This document shows positions 39,593 to 48,694 of a stretch of DNA of 64,000 nucleotides, one piece after another. The notes below the pieces were generated by a model that had not been told where the DNA came from, did not search any database, and worked only from the letters and a program-made list of their open reading frames with translations. The position numbers and the translations under genes are program-made. The stretch lies in the NCBI GenBank assembly GCA_027490145.1, contig JAIXYQ010000014.1, positions 62,001-126,000 on the forward strand, read 5' to 3'. Positions within the stretch are counted from its first letter, which is position 1. Each line of letters opens with the position of its first letter. Source of the stretch: Planctomycetaceae bacterium. GTDB lineage: Bacteria; Planctomycetota; Phycisphaerae; Phycisphaerales; SM1A02.

Positions 39593-39598
39593 AGTCTA
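39593..39598 (-). promoter_or_regulatory. Candidate -10 element TAGACT for dus
   Basis: Minus-strand TAGACT, seven bases, then GTG at 39585. It sets the dus start. The divergent lipoprotein promoter begins only a few bases away. Confidence 0.55.
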
Positions 39599-39603
39599 GG
39601 TCG

Positions 39604-39630
39604 TTGCCGACCGGGCACGGGGGGTACACT
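39604..39630 (+). promoter_or_regulatory. Candidate promoter of the small lipoprotein gene
   Basis: TTGCCG at 39604-39609, a 15-base spacer, TACACT at 39625-39630, then seven bases to ATG at 39638. The spacer is short for a -35 contact; the -10 and its spacing to the start are the stronger evidence. Confidence 0.5.
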
Positions 39631-39637
39631 CCTGCCC

Positions 39638-40054
39638 ATGCGCATCGCCCCGATCGCCCTCCTGCTGCTGGCTGGCTGCGTGAACACGGTCGACTTGGCC
39701 CGGGCCACGCGGCCCTACCCCGTCGGCCGCCCCCAGGCATCGGTCGAGCAGGTCCAGGTGGTCCAGGAGGACGAGGCCATCCGTATCACCAACGGCACCG
39801 CGCAGACGTGGACTGGAGCCAGCCTGTGGGTCAACCGCCGCTTCGTCAAGGACGGCGTCACGATCCCGGCGGGCGGCACGATCCAGATTCCCATGAGCGA
39901 GCTCCGCGATCAGTGGGGCGAGCAGCCCTACCCGCGTGCGCTCTTCAGGAGTCGGCAACCGACTCCGATCGTCCTCGTGCAGGTCGAGCCGGCGCCGGAT
40001 CAACCCTTGATCGGGCTGGTCGTGGTGACGCCGCGCATCAACACACTTCGCTGA
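39638..40054 (+). CDS. Small lipoprotein, unknown function
   Basis: The 138-residue protein begins with a clean lipoprotein signal (MRIAPIALLLLAGC, lipidated Cys14). The rest is predicted beta-rich (VQVVQEDEAIRITNGTAQTW, SLWVNRRFVKDGVTIPAGG, IGLVVVTPRINTL). I recognise no family; the layout (short polar beta domain after lipid anchor) suggests an envelope-associated binding or structural protein. It is convergent with the di-heme protein gene, 4 bases apart, and divergent from dus. Confidence 0.7.
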   Translation: MRIAPIALLLLAGCVNTVDLARATRPYPVGRPQASVEQVQVVQEDEAIRITNGTAQTWTGASLWVNRRFVKDGVTIPAGGTIQIPMSELRDQWGEQPYPRALFRSRQPTPIVLVQVEPAPDQPLIGLVVVTPRINTLR

Positions 40055-40058
40055 ACCG

Positions 40059-42746
40059 TCACCCGCCGCACGCCCCCCAGGCACCCAGCAGCACGCCCAG
40101 GTCGGCGCCATCAACCGTGCCGTCTCCCGTCAGGTCGGCCGAGCCCGGCACGCCCCACGCTCCCAACAGCACCCCAAGATCCGCCCCACCGACTTGGCCA
40201 TCGCCGTTGAGGTCTGCGGGGCAATCACCCGGCACACTGCCGGCATCGGCAGGGTCACTGCCCGCATCCAGCTCGGTACGGTCGGGGAAGCCGTCGAGGT
40301 CCCGGTCGGCGCCCAGGCGGACCTGTGAGCCAGCGGGAACGAGCGTGTACGTGAGTTCACTTCCGGCAGCCGCCTGCGCCAGCAGTTGCGCGGCGGTCAA
40401 CGTGGGCTCGCCTTGGCGGTCGCTCACGAACTGCCCCCCCTGCAGGAACCACCCGCGAGCCTCGCCGCCGATGCGACCCTTGACGATCAGACCCATCGAA
40501 CCACCGTTGGCGATCGTCACGAACTGGTTGATGCGCGCGGTGTCGTCTCCCGTGCCGTCGGCCGTCACCTGCTGGCCGATGCCTGCGCGCTGACCACTCG
40601 GGAACGAGAGCATGAACGCCTCGATGTCGCGCCGCTGTTGCTGGCCCTGCGCGCCCGGCGCCCACTGGAAGCCGATCGACAGGAGATCCTGCAGCGTGGC
40701 CTCCTCGCCGTTGTGGTCGAAGCCGACGCCGCGGAGCGCGGTCTGGCTCTGCCGATTCGCGCCGACCTTGCGCCAGATCTCGCGCAGGTGCGCATTCTTG
40801 CGGTTCTGCTGCTCACCTCCGGGCGCTGGAATGTCCACCCGCTGGTTCGTGCCCGTCGGCAGCGCGTGGCACGCGTTGCAGGTCAGGCCCGGGGGCGCAC
40901 CGAAGTTCTGCAGCGTCTGGTAGATGGTCTGGCCGGTGACGGGATTGCCGGTCCCACCCAGACCGGTGGCCTGTCCGCCGAAGATCGTCACGCTGGTCTT
41001 CAGCGTGTCATCGATGTTGCGGTTGGGGTTCGGCGGGAACACCAGTGATCCCACGTAGTCCGTGAGCTGCTGCATCTCCTGCGCCGTGATCTCGAACTCG
41101 CGACCCTGGAGGTGGGTGAACGCCACGTTGAACTCGGCGAGGTTGTCCTTCTCGCCGCGCCAGTGCATCGGGCCGTTGCCGATGATGCCCTGCAGCACCT
41201 GCGTCGTCATCGGCCCCTTCATCGGGTGCCACTGGATGCACCCGTTGGGAGCCTGGCAGGTCTCGTCGAACACCTGCATCGCACCCGCGGGATCACCGAG
41301 GTCCCAGACCAACCGGTCGCTGCGGCCGTCGACGTGGCACGTGGCGCAGCTCGTGTGGCCGAGCCCGCTCGTCACGAAGGTGTTGAACAGGAACCGCCGT
41401 CCCGCCTTCACCGTGGCCGGCGTCGCATCGTGCAGCGAGACCCGGCGGACTTCCGCCAGGCCCGTGGTGCTCACCGCACTCACGGAACCTTCGAATCGGT
41501 TGAGGCTGTAGACCATGCCTGCCGTCGGGTGCATGACCACGCCGCTGGGACCCTCGCCCACGTCGATCTTGGCCAGGCGCGCCCCCGCGGGCGACATCGC
41601 GACCAGCGCGTTCGTGCCCAGGGCGGCCGTGAACATCATCGAGCCATCCGTGGTCCACGCCACGCCACGAGGATCACCGACCGACTGCGCGCGTTCCGCG
41701 GCGGGAATGGTCGGGGCGTCGTACGTGAGGTGCGGGTTCAGGTCACTGGTCGTGATCGCGCCACCGGCTGCAGGCACGTTCGCCATGAGCATCGTGGCGA
41801 AGATGCCATCGAGCTTCGGCTCGAAGCGCACGTGGTTCAGCGCATCCCAGCCGACCGCCGTCACCGAGCCATTGGGCGCCACGCCGATCCCCGACACCGT
41901 CGACAACGCACCGCCCGCGTACGACACCGCGAGCGTCGACGCATCGACGATCGCGACGTCGTGGTCGAAGAAGTCCCAGGTGATGAACGAGGTCCAGTCG
42001 CGGTTGTTGTCGTCCATCCAACGGTTCTGCTGGTTCTTGCGCACGATGTGCGCCACCCGCGGCGGCAGCGGCTGTCCGGGGGCGCGCGGCGGATCGAACT
42101 GCGTCCCGCTGTTGGGCGGCGGGTTCTGGCCACCGTACGGGCCACCGGTGTTGTTCACCGCGACGCGAGGCACGATCGTCGTGCGGTTGCCGCTCTCGAA
42201 GATCGCCACGTAGACGGTGCTTCCATCCGGGCTCACCGCCATCGCCCGCGGCTGCGGGCCGTTGAGGGTGACCGAAGTCAGCGACGGGGCCTCGAGCGTG
42301 GGGTCGAAGGCAACGAGGCGATTGGGTTGTGCCAGGGTCACGAAGGCTCGCTGCGGCGAGCCGGCGAAGACCAGGTCAGCCGGCTCGTCGCCCACGAGCA
42401 CCGTGCGACGCACGCGCATCGATGCAAGGTCGACCACGCTCACCGAGTCGCTGATCTGGTTGACGACCCAGGCCTCGCCGTTGCCGCGCACACGGACCGA
42501 GACCGGATCGACGCCGACGGCCACGGCACCGCGCCGCTGCGGCAAGCCGCCCACCAGGTCGAAGACCTCCAGCACCCCATCCGCGGTGTTGCAGGCGACG
42601 AGCACCGCACCATCGGGCGTGACGTCGATCGGATGCGATTGCGGGCTCTCGAAGTTGACGAAGGTCCCTTGGGCGTGGGCGGCAACGGCGAGCAGCGAGG
42701 GGGCGACGAGCGACGGCGCCAGGAGGTGGGTCAGGAGGCGTGCCAT
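40059..42746 (-). CDS. Secreted beta-propeller di-heme cytochrome with dockerin-like tail
   Basis: The 895-residue protein has a signal peptide (MARLLTHLL…AVAAHAQG). Residues 30-450 are a YVTN-type beta-propeller (HPIDVTPDGAVLVACNTADG, PRAMAVSPDGSTVYVAIFESG). Two CxxCH heme-binding motifs follow (CATCH near 467, CNACH near 622) in a region resembling di-heme cytochrome c peroxidase/MauG-type proteins. Residues 845-895 are a paired dockerin-like module (DLNGDGQVGGADLGVLLGAWG; DLTGDGTVDGADLG). It may be an extracytoplasmic electron-transfer or oxidase protein. The frame upstream to 42857 lacks a signal peptide and is not used. Confidence 0.83.
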   Translation of the reverse strand: MARLLTHLLAPSLVAPSLLAVAAHAQGTFVNFESPQSHPIDVTPDGAVLVACNTADGVLEVFDLVGGLPQRRGAVAVGVDPVSVRVRGNGEAWVVNQISDSVSVVDLASMRVRRTVLVGDEPADLVFAGSPQRAFVTLAQPNRLVAFDPTLEAPSLTSVTLNGPQPRAMAVSPDGSTVYVAIFESGNRTTIVPRVAVNNTGGPYGGQNPPPNSGTQFDPPRAPGQPLPPRVAHIVRKNQQNRWMDDNNRDWTSFITWDFFDHDVAIVDASTLAVSYAGGALSTVSGIGVAPNGSVTAVGWDALNHVRFEPKLDGIFATMLMANVPAAGGAITTSDLNPHLTYDAPTIPAAERAQSVGDPRGVAWTTDGSMMFTAALGTNALVAMSPAGARLAKIDVGEGPSGVVMHPTAGMVYSLNRFEGSVSAVSTTGLAEVRRVSLHDATPATVKAGRRFLFNTFVTSGLGHTSCATCHVDGRSDRLVWDLGDPAGAMQVFDETCQAPNGCIQWHPMKGPMTTQVLQGIIGNGPMHWRGEKDNLAEFNVAFTHLQGREFEITAQEMQQLTDYVGSLVFPPNPNRNIDDTLKTSVTIFGGQATGLGGTGNPVTGQTIYQTLQNFGAPPGLTCNACHALPTGTNQRVDIPAPGGEQQNRKNAHLREIWRKVGANRQSQTALRGVGFDHNGEEATLQDLLSIGFQWAPGAQGQQQRRDIEAFMLSFPSGQRAGIGQQVTADGTGDDTARINQFVTIANGGSMGLIVKGRIGGEARGWFLQGGQFVSDRQGEPTLTAAQLLAQAAAGSELTYTLVPAGSQVRLGADRDLDGFPDRTELDAGSDPADAGSVPGDCPADLNGDGQVGGADLGVLLGAWGVPGSADLTGDGTVDGADLGVLLGAWGACGG

Positions 42747-42750
42747 GAAG

Positions 42751-42770
42751 CCGATTGTGCGCCCAATCGG
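42751..42770. repeat. Inverted repeat just before the di-heme gene ATG
   Basis: CCGATTG-TGCGCC-CAATCGG, perfect 7-base arms, ending 4 bases before the start codon of the minus-strand gene. It could be an operator or a leader hairpin that covers the translation start. No clear -10 was found. Confidence 0.4.
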
Positions 42771-42930
42771 GTGGCGGGACAGCCATTTCGACACGGAACG
42801 AGCGTCCGGAATGCCGAAGCCAGGCCAGTCCCGGTCTGCGATCGAGCGGGACAGCAAGCAGGCCCCCGATGGCCTGCCCGGCAGGCGATGGCCAAGGACC
42901 GCACGCCGGGCCGAAGCTGCCCGGCTGCGC

Positions 42931-43521
42931 TCAGAACCCGACTTGGTTCTGGTTGCCCTGCTTCACGATCGTCTTCTCGTCCTCCCAGACCACCCGGTTG
43001 GTGGCCGTGTCGACGAGCGACATCTGGAAGATGTACGCGACCTGGCGTGTGCTGCCGGCCTTCGTTCGGTCAAAGAGGATCTTGCCGCTCAGCGTGAAAT
43101 CAGGCAGCTCGATGGGCTGGCGGTCCGTGCCATCCTGGAACCTCTTCATCTGGTTGGCCTGGTCCCCGAGCGGATCTTCCTTGGCGTTGCCGAGCGTGAG
43201 CTGCTGGGTCACCTGCGCACGACCGCCCTTGAGCAGCGCGACGCGGATCTTCTTCACCAACTCGTCGGTGTCGAACTGCGAGTCGGTGCGGTTCTCGACC
43301 TTGCTGATGCCCAGCAGGGCGGGCTGGTGCGCAGCCTTCGCGAGCACGCCGGCCTCCACCATCGAGTTGACCATGGTGTCGGCGGCACTGGCGAAGTCCT
43401 GGATGTCGACCTTGTTCAGGCTCACGATGAGCGTGGTGCCCTGCGGGTCCTGGTACTGCGCGTTCTGGCAACCGGCGAGGAGGGCGAGCGCGGCGGTGAC
43501 GATGGTCGGGGTTCGTGGCAT
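42931..43521 (-). CDS. lpoB: LpoB-type penicillin-binding protein activator lipoprotein
   Basis: The 196-residue protein starts with a lipoprotein signal (MPRTPTIVTAALALLAGC). The folded part (about 35-196) matches the LpoB/PBP-activator domain: VDIQDFASAADTMVNSMV, LGISKVENRTDSQFDTDELVKKI, RVALLKGGRAQV, LSGKILFDR and MSLVDTATNRVVWEDEKTI. In E. coli, LpoB is an outer-membrane lipoprotein that activates PBP1b for peptidoglycan synthesis. It is the last gene of a four-gene envelope cluster including a YcfL-like protein, the same partner as in the E. coli ycfL-lpoB pair. Whether this organism has a PBP1b-type partner cannot be seen here. Confidence 0.85.
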   Translation of the reverse strand: MPRTPTIVTAALALLAGCQNAQYQDPQGTTLIVSLNKVDIQDFASAADTMVNSMVEAGVLAKAAHQPALLGISKVENRTDSQFDTDELVKKIRVALLKGGRAQVTQQLTLGNAKEDPLGDQANQMKRFQDGTDRQPIELPDFTLSGKILFDRTKAGSTRQVAYIFQMSLVDTATNRVVWEDEKTIVKQGNQNQVGF

Positions 43522-43553
43522 GGAGTGCTCCGTGCGGTGCGTGCGGGCTTCGG

Positions 43554-43973
43554 TCAGTTGTTGGGCGTGAACGGCTGCTTCTCGTCGCTGAGCTTGAGCA
43601 CCCAGCGCGAGCACGTGCGGGTCGGTGCGACGGCGCTGAGCGTGATCGTCTCCTGCGGCTTGATGAAGCGGTTCTGCCACGTCGCCGTGGCCGAGTCGAT
43701 CTTCATGCCCTGCGCGTCGTACCACTCGAAGAGGTAGTTGAAGCGCTGCGGGTTGAGCTGGTCGCTGCGCACGTCGATCTGCACCTTCATGGTGCCGTCG
43801 TCGAGCTTGCCTTCGCGGACGTTGTCGACGGTGGCCTTGTACGCCAGCCATCCGTTGGTGACCACGCTGGTGTAGCCGCCGTTGCCGTTGGACGTGTACG
43901 TGTTCGTGGTGTTGCAGCCCGACGCGATGAGCAGGACGGCTGCGGCGTGCGATGCAAGGACGCGACTGGTCAT
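43554..43973 (-). CDS. YcfL-like lipoprotein (DUF1425 type)
   Basis: The 139-residue protein has a lipoprotein signal (MTSRVLASHAAAVLLIASGC) and a single beta-sandwich domain: NGWLAYKATVDNVREGKLDD, MKVQIDVRSDQLNPQRFNYL, FEWYDAQGMKID, and ETITLSAVAPT. That pattern matches YcfL/DUF1425 proteins, whose genes lie next to lpoB in proteobacteria. Role unknown. Its ATG overlaps the upstream stop (ATGA), and lpoB starts 32 bases downstream. Confidence 0.78.
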   Translation of the reverse strand: MTSRVLASHAAAVLLIASGCNTTNTYTSNGNGGYTSVVTNGWLAYKATVDNVREGKLDDGTMKVQIDVRSDQLNPQRFNYLFEWYDAQGMKIDSATATWQNRFIKPQETITLSAVAPTRTCSRWVLKLSDEKQPFTPNN

Positions 43974-45373
43974 GGGATGCCTCCAAGTGTACGGACGGCG
44001 CATGGACGGCCCGCTGCCGTGCCACGCAGATGGACGATCGTGGTGTGCCCGACCGGGCACTCGATGGGACCGATGGTCTCGCCGCCGTCGACGGCGATCG
44101 AGATGCGCCGGTCCGGCGGCACCGGCACACGCGCCGAGAGCACCCGCTTGGGCAGCGTGGTCCAGGTGCGCAGGTCCGCGCTGTTCACGCTGACCTGGTA
44201 GATCGCACCCGCCACCGCACCCCACGTGCCCAGGTGCTCCTGCAGCTGCCAGGTGAGGATCGCCTTGGTGGCGCTCGACAGCAGCGTGGCCGTGATGATC
44301 GCGGGGAGTTCATCGTTGAACTGCCGGCCCCAGGCCGAGTCGATGTCGGTGAGCAGCGACGAACGGACGCTCTGCTCCCCCGCCGTCACGGTGAAGCCCG
44401 TCGGCCCCATCTGACGGAAGACCGGCTCCGGGAACGCGGCGCCGACGTACGGCACCTCCGCGATGAAGAGCGGGATATCGATGCGCAGTTCCTTGAGGCT
44501 CGGAGCCAGTCCGGACTCCAGCACGACCCAGGCCATGTCGGGCATGCCCTTCCCGTCGAGTGCCGCCTCTGCCATCTCGAGGTCCGCCACCGCATGCGCG
44601 CGATCGGCCTCGGGCAGCATGCCCGCCACGCGCTCGAAGGACTGACGGGCCTGGTCGAGGTCCGCCGGCTGGCCGGTCGACCAGAACCAGGCTCCGCGGA
44701 GGAAGGTCACGTACGGCAGCGCGTAGTCGGCGTAGCCCTGCATGGCGCGGACGGGTGCATACGCCGCGCTCGCCTGCGCGTTGAACACCGGATCCCGTTG
44801 GGCCGCGGCCACGTTGTAGCTGCTGGCCCGTGCGCGCTCGTCGACCTTGGCCTGGAGATCCTTGATGCGCTTGGCGTTGCGTTCCACCGCATCCTGCTGC
44901 CAGAGCCATGCGCGATTGAGCTCGACCCCGGCCTCGGCCACGCGACCGACCGACCAGTAGTTGATCGCCTGCAGGGCGTTCATCATGATGCGGTCGATCG
45001 GGCGGCCGCGGAACGGGCGCACCGTCTGGTTCGTCACCAGCGCGGCGGCTTCGGCACTGATGCTCACCTCGGCCTTCTCGTCGAGGTACGGCCGCGCGAT
45101 CGCATAGGCGGCATCGAGGCTTCGAACGCTCCCGCCGGTGTCGCCGGCCGACTGCAGGACCTCGCCGGCCTCGAGGTGGAAGACCAGCGCGTTGATCCGG
45201 TCCTGCGCGAACTCCTGCTCCACCTGCCGCATCTCGTCGGCGGCCTTGGTCCAGTCGGCCTGCGCGAACGCCGCGTCGACCTCGCGCATGCGGTGATTGT
45301 GGCTGCATCCGGTGAACGCCACCACCGGCAGCAGCGCCGCGGCGATCCACACGTTTGGATGCTGCCCGGGCAT
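43970..45373 (-). CDS. COG3014-like envelope lipoprotein with helical repeats
   Basis: The 467-residue protein starts MPGQHPNVWIAAALLPVVAFTGC, a lipoprotein signal. Residues 30-300 are helical and TPR-like (DAAFAQADWTKAADEMRQVEQ, ALQAINYWSVGRVAEAGVEL, RQSFERVAGMLPEADRAHAV). The C-terminal part is beta-rich. Proteins of this layout (COG3014) sit beside YcfL and LpoB genes in other bacteria, which fits here; I recall that association rather than having searched it. An upstream in-frame start (45421) is not used because it lacks a signal. The gene follows the CsgG/PEGA gene by 16 bases. Confidence 0.72.
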   Translation of the reverse strand: MPGQHPNVWIAAALLPVVAFTGCSHNHRMREVDAAFAQADWTKAADEMRQVEQEFAQDRINALVFHLEAGEVLQSAGDTGGSVRSLDAAYAIARPYLDEKAEVSISAEAAALVTNQTVRPFRGRPIDRIMMNALQAINYWSVGRVAEAGVELNRAWLWQQDAVERNAKRIKDLQAKVDERARASSYNVAAAQRDPVFNAQASAAYAPVRAMQGYADYALPYVTFLRGAWFWSTGQPADLDQARQSFERVAGMLPEADRAHAVADLEMAEAALDGKGMPDMAWVVLESGLAPSLKELRIDIPLFIAEVPYVGAAFPEPVFRQMGPTGFTVTAGEQSVRSSLLTDIDSAWGRQFNDELPAIITATLLSSATKAILTWQLQEHLGTWGAVAGAIYQVSVNSADLRTWTTLPKRVLSARVPVPPDRRISIAVDGGETIGPIECPVGHTTIVHLRGTAAGRPCAVRTLGGIP

Positions 45374-45389
45374 CGTCGTACGCCCGGGT

Positions 45390-47192
45390 TCAGCGGACGG
45401 GGACGACCGGCACTGCGTCACCGCCGAGCGGCCACCACGGCGGCGTCACCATGGTGGGCGCCTCGTTCGTGTCGACCTTGATGTTCGACTGCTGGTCGAT
45501 GACCATGCGGGAGTTGCGGATGAAGTCGGCTGTGGCGCGGATGCGCTCGACCTCGGCATCGTTGAGCGCTTGCCCCCGCTTGAGACCCTCGAGGAACGCC
45601 GTCTGCTCCTGCCAGCGTGCGAACGCCTCGGGCGTCATGCGCAGGCCGACCTCGAGCTGCATGCCGGGCTTGACCAGCACAGTGCGCTCCCACGGCTCGA
45701 AGCCGGAACCGCTCACGCGGATCTTGTGCGGCCCCGGCGTCATCTCGAGCGGCTGGCCGTGCTGTCCGACGACGAACCCATCGACCTCGACCGTCGCCGC
45801 GACGGGCGCCAGGTCGTAGTCGGTGCGCGAGACGACGTACTGCCCGTTGGACTGGTCGAGGAGGATCCCCGGCACGCGCAAGTCCTGCATCACCGCCCGC
45901 ACCACGATCCCGTTGGCCGGCGATGCGGCCGCGGCGAACGCGGCACTCGTCGCGGCCTTGGTCGAGGCATCCTGCGCGAGTTGGTTGCCGCAGCGCTGGA
46001 TGAGCGCGTCGAGCGGGTTGACCTCCTGCTTCAGGCCCGGCGTCTCACGCACGACCGTCGACTGCTGCGCGGTCCCCGCGCCGTACACGAGGCCCGTGCC
46101 GATCCCCGTGAGCCGGTAGGTGACGGTGAGCGTCCAGGTCGTGGCCTTGCTCTCGATGCCCTGGCCCTTGAAGTCGCTCGACGCAGGCTGGTACGAGGTC
46201 AGGCTCGCCAGCAGCATCGCCTCGGCGCCCATGGCCCGGGCGAGCGACGCGGCGTTGGCCTCGTCGCTCAGGATCCTGTCGAGCTGCTTCTGGGGATCGG
46301 TCTCGGTGCCCGCGTTCTCGCCCTGCGTGGCGAAGCGTGCCACGGCGTTGAGCAGGTCCTCACGGCTCATGACTGCGAAGCGCCGCGGATCGAGACCCGC
46401 GACGATGAAGTCGTTGAGCACCATGACCTTGTCGGCCGGGACCGCCGCGCGATCCTTGACGAAGACCGCCGTGCGCAGCGGACGATCCGGGAGCGGCTGC
46501 TCGGTGCCCACCGAACCGGCTCCACCGGCGCCGGATGCCGAAGCGTCGGGCAACGAGGCGATGACCTTCTTCGCCAGGTCGCGCGCCAGAGCCACCGCCA
46601 CGTCACGCACCATCGGCTCGGTGACCGCACCGCCGCGCACCTCGCGGCCGGCCGGGTCAGCGAGCACGGTGTTGGCCATGCCCTCGCCGGTCACGCTCGC
46701 CTGCACGGCACCGGTCGACGAGTCATAGAGCGTCGCGCTCGCCGTGAGGCGCACCGTGCGTCGCGTCATCGCCTGATCCACCCCGGGGAACGTCGCGCGC
46801 TCCTCGCGATCCTGGAAGTCGTCGATGGTCGTCACCAGCAGCAGCCGCGAACCCTTGATGCGGCCAGGCTGCGCGGCCTCGGGGTCATTGGGATCCACGT
46901 TGCCGCTGCCGGTGAAGTCCTGTTCCTTCTGCAGCGCATCCATGTCGCTCCGGGCCACGGCCTGGAACCGGCCGGTGGCCATGAACTCGGGGATCAACTG
47001 CGCCGCGAACGAATTCACGAGCCGGTTCAGCTCGACGGGCTGGCCGCGCTGGGCAGCTCCGTCGGTGGCGGCCGGCGACACCTTGGGCTGCGCGATGGCG
47101 AGCGCCGGCTTGGCGGGCGCCTGCGCGGATGTACCGTGGACGGCGACGAGTGCCAGCACGGCACCGACGAACGCGGCAAGTCGATTCTTCAT
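45390..47192 (-). CDS. CsgG-like/PEGA-domain periplasmic protein
   Basis: The 600-residue protein has a signal peptide (MKNRLAAFVGAVLALVAVHGTSA). An N-terminal CsgG-type region (LVNSFAAQLIPEFMATGRFQAVARSDMDALQKEQ, about 57-90) and IKGSRLLLVTTIDDF indicate the CsgG/TolB-N fold; a second copy may exist at about 255-400 (FAVMSREDLLNAVARFA). Residues 500-545 form a PEGA-like beta domain (EMTPGPHKIRVSGSGFEPWERTVLV). Such proteins are periplasmic or outer-membrane associated. It leads the cluster with COG3014-like, YcfL-like and LpoB proteins and may serve as their scaffold; this is inference from gene order. AGGGA precedes the ATG. Confidence 0.72.
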   Translation of the reverse strand: MKNRLAAFVGAVLALVAVHGTSAQAPAKPALAIAQPKVSPAATDGAAQRGQPVELNRLVNSFAAQLIPEFMATGRFQAVARSDMDALQKEQDFTGSGNVDPNDPEAAQPGRIKGSRLLLVTTIDDFQDREERATFPGVDQAMTRRTVRLTASATLYDSSTGAVQASVTGEGMANTVLADPAGREVRGGAVTEPMVRDVAVALARDLAKKVIASLPDASASGAGGAGSVGTEQPLPDRPLRTAVFVKDRAAVPADKVMVLNDFIVAGLDPRRFAVMSREDLLNAVARFATQGENAGTETDPQKQLDRILSDEANAASLARAMGAEAMLLASLTSYQPASSDFKGQGIESKATTWTLTVTYRLTGIGTGLVYGAGTAQQSTVVRETPGLKQEVNPLDALIQRCGNQLAQDASTKAATSAAFAAAASPANGIVVRAVMQDLRVPGILLDQSNGQYVVSRTDYDLAPVAATVEVDGFVVGQHGQPLEMTPGPHKIRVSGSGFEPWERTVLVKPGMQLEVGLRMTPEAFARWQEQTAFLEGLKRGQALNDAEVERIRATADFIRNSRMVIDQQSNIKVDTNEAPTMVTPPWWPLGGDAVPVVPVR

Positions 47193-47265
47193 GGTGGTGT
47201 TCCCTGGACGGCGGACCTGCATCAACGACCGGATCGATCTCGTGGACGACGGACCTGCACGGACC

Positions 47266-47291
47266 GAGCCCCGGGCAACGCCCCGGGGCTC
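47266..47291 (-). terminator. Hairpin at the end of thyX
   Basis: A perfect 10-base-pair stem (GAGCCCCGGG / CCCGGGGCTC) with a 6-base loop, starting at the thyX stop codon. No T run follows. It would separate thyX from the envelope cluster. Confidence 0.55.
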
Positions 47292-48183
47292 ACGTCAGGC
47301 CGAGTCGACGGCGCTTCTCGTCCCACTCGGCCTGCTCGCGCTTGTTCTGCGTCGCCAGCGGCGTGCCGGTTCGCATGGACTCGATTTCGAGCCGGGTCAG
47401 GTGCATGGCCTCGAGCCGGTAATCCTCGAAGGCCTCGCAGGCCTGGGGCACGATCGGCTTGAGCATGTCGTACATGGCCCGTGCGTAGTCCTGGATCTCC
47501 TGCTGCGCGTGCGGATCCATGCGCAGGCTCAGGAAGTGGAAGATGTTGTGCAGGTCGCACTTCCAGTACCACTCGGTGTACACGCTCACCGGCAGCGCCG
47601 TGCGCGCGAGTTCGCGTGCCACGCCCTTCTCGGTGAGCTGCAGGTACTCCTGGTAGTGCGCCTCGGCCTTCTCGAGCAGGTGGAGGAAGTCCTCCGCCGT
47701 GCCGGCATCGATCGGCTGGTCGCCGCCCTGGCGGTTGCTCGTGCTCTGCTTGCGCACCATCTCGGGGCTCGGCCGGTAGAACCGGTCCGGCACGATCGAG
47801 TAGCGCGCGCTGTACTCGTTCACGTTCGCGGTGCGGTGGCGGATCCACTGCCGCGCGATGAAGATCGGCATCGCGATGTGGAACTTGAACTCCACCATCT
47901 CGAACGGCGTCGAGTGCCGGTGCCGCATCAGGTAGCGCACGAGCCCGCGATCCTCGCTGACCTGCTTCGTGCCCTGTCCGTAGCTCACGCGTGCCGCCTG
48001 CACGATCGCGAAGTCTCCGGTCTTTCCCTCGGGCACCATGCGCGGCATGCAGTCCACCAGGCTCACGAAGCCGTGGTCATGGACCTTGATGTCCCACCGG
48101 GAACTGCCGCCCATCACGTCCACCATGGGACCCTCGGGCGCAATGCGGGTGAATCGTTCTCCGGCCTCGATGTGCTGCGTCAT
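47290..48183 (-). CDS. thyX: Flavin-dependent thymidylate synthase ThyX
   Basis: The 297-residue enzyme makes dTMP from dUMP with FAD, NADPH and methylene-tetrahydrofolate. The ThyX signature RHRTANVNEYSARY (RHR-x7-S) is at about 128-141. Supporting motifs are QAARVSYGQGTK, RYLMRHRHSTPFEMVEFKFHI and LPVSVYTEWYWKCDLHNIFHFL. It replaces the unrelated ThyA found in many bacteria. The frame extends upstream, but ATG 48183 gives a standard N-terminus. It begins 22 bases after a small membrane protein gene. Confidence 0.96.
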   Translation of the reverse strand: MTQHIEAGERFTRIAPEGPMVDVMGGSSRWDIKVHDHGFVSLVDCMPRMVPEGKTGDFAIVQAARVSYGQGTKQVSEDRGLVRYLMRHRHSTPFEMVEFKFHIAMPIFIARQWIRHRTANVNEYSARYSIVPDRFYRPSPEMVRKQSTSNRQGGDQPIDAGTAEDFLHLLEKAEAHYQEYLQLTEKGVARELARTALPVSVYTEWYWKCDLHNIFHFLSLRMDPHAQQEIQDYARAMYDMLKPIVPQACEAFEDYRLEAMHLTRLEIESMRTGTPLATQNKREQAEWDEKRRRLGLT

Positions 48184-48205
48184 GACCCCGGAAGTGTCGC
48201 AGAAA

Positions 48206-48694
48206 TCACGGCGCCGTTGGCGCGGTTTTCCCAGCGAAATGGGCTTGATGGAAGGCCTCGATCCAACCGTTGACGGCCTCCAGCGTGCCGATGCCGGTGG
48301 CCTTGCCGCCCGCCGAGAGCCTCGGCGCCCCCACACCCTTGGGATCCAGGCTCACGACCACCATCCAGCCCTCGCTCCACGGTTCGAGGCCGCCGGGGCA
48401 CGCCTCGTCCGGTGACGCGGGCCAACGCCCCTCGCCCGCGGGAAGCACGTCGCACGCCACGGTCGCCGTGGACGCCAGGTCGCTCGGCCACTCGCCGGTG
48501 GCCGAGGCGGCGCACAGCATGCGCCACGCGGTCGAGCGAAGCTGCCTGTCGGCGATGACCGCGCGCTCACGCACGCCCGCCGTGACGATGCCGCCCCAGA
48601 CGAACGCGAACGCGCTCAGGAGTACGAACAGCACGGCAAAGACGATCGCCAGCCGCCGACCGCCCGCGCTGGTTGCCGGCTGCTGCGCCATCAT
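48206..48694 (-). CDS. Single-pass membrane protein, unknown function
   Basis: The 162-residue product has one membrane helix (about 13-38) followed by an extracytoplasmic domain of about 120 residues with three Cys ([31 protein letters not shown]). A basic N-terminus, one helix and a small Cys-containing domain recall type II secretion pseudopilins or minor pilins, but the usual cleavage motif is not clear. The ATG overlaps the ABC ATPase stop, so it is coupled to that gene. An alternative ATG is the very next codon. No family assigned. Confidence 0.55.
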   Translation of the reverse strand: MMAQQPATSAGGRRLAIVFAVLFVLLSAFAFVWGGIVTAGVRERAVIADRQLRSTAWRMLCAASATGEWPSDLASTATVACDVLPAGEGRWPASPDEACPGGLEPWSEGWMVVVSLDPKGVGAPRLSAGGKATGIGTLEAVNGWIEAFHQAHFAGKTAPTAP

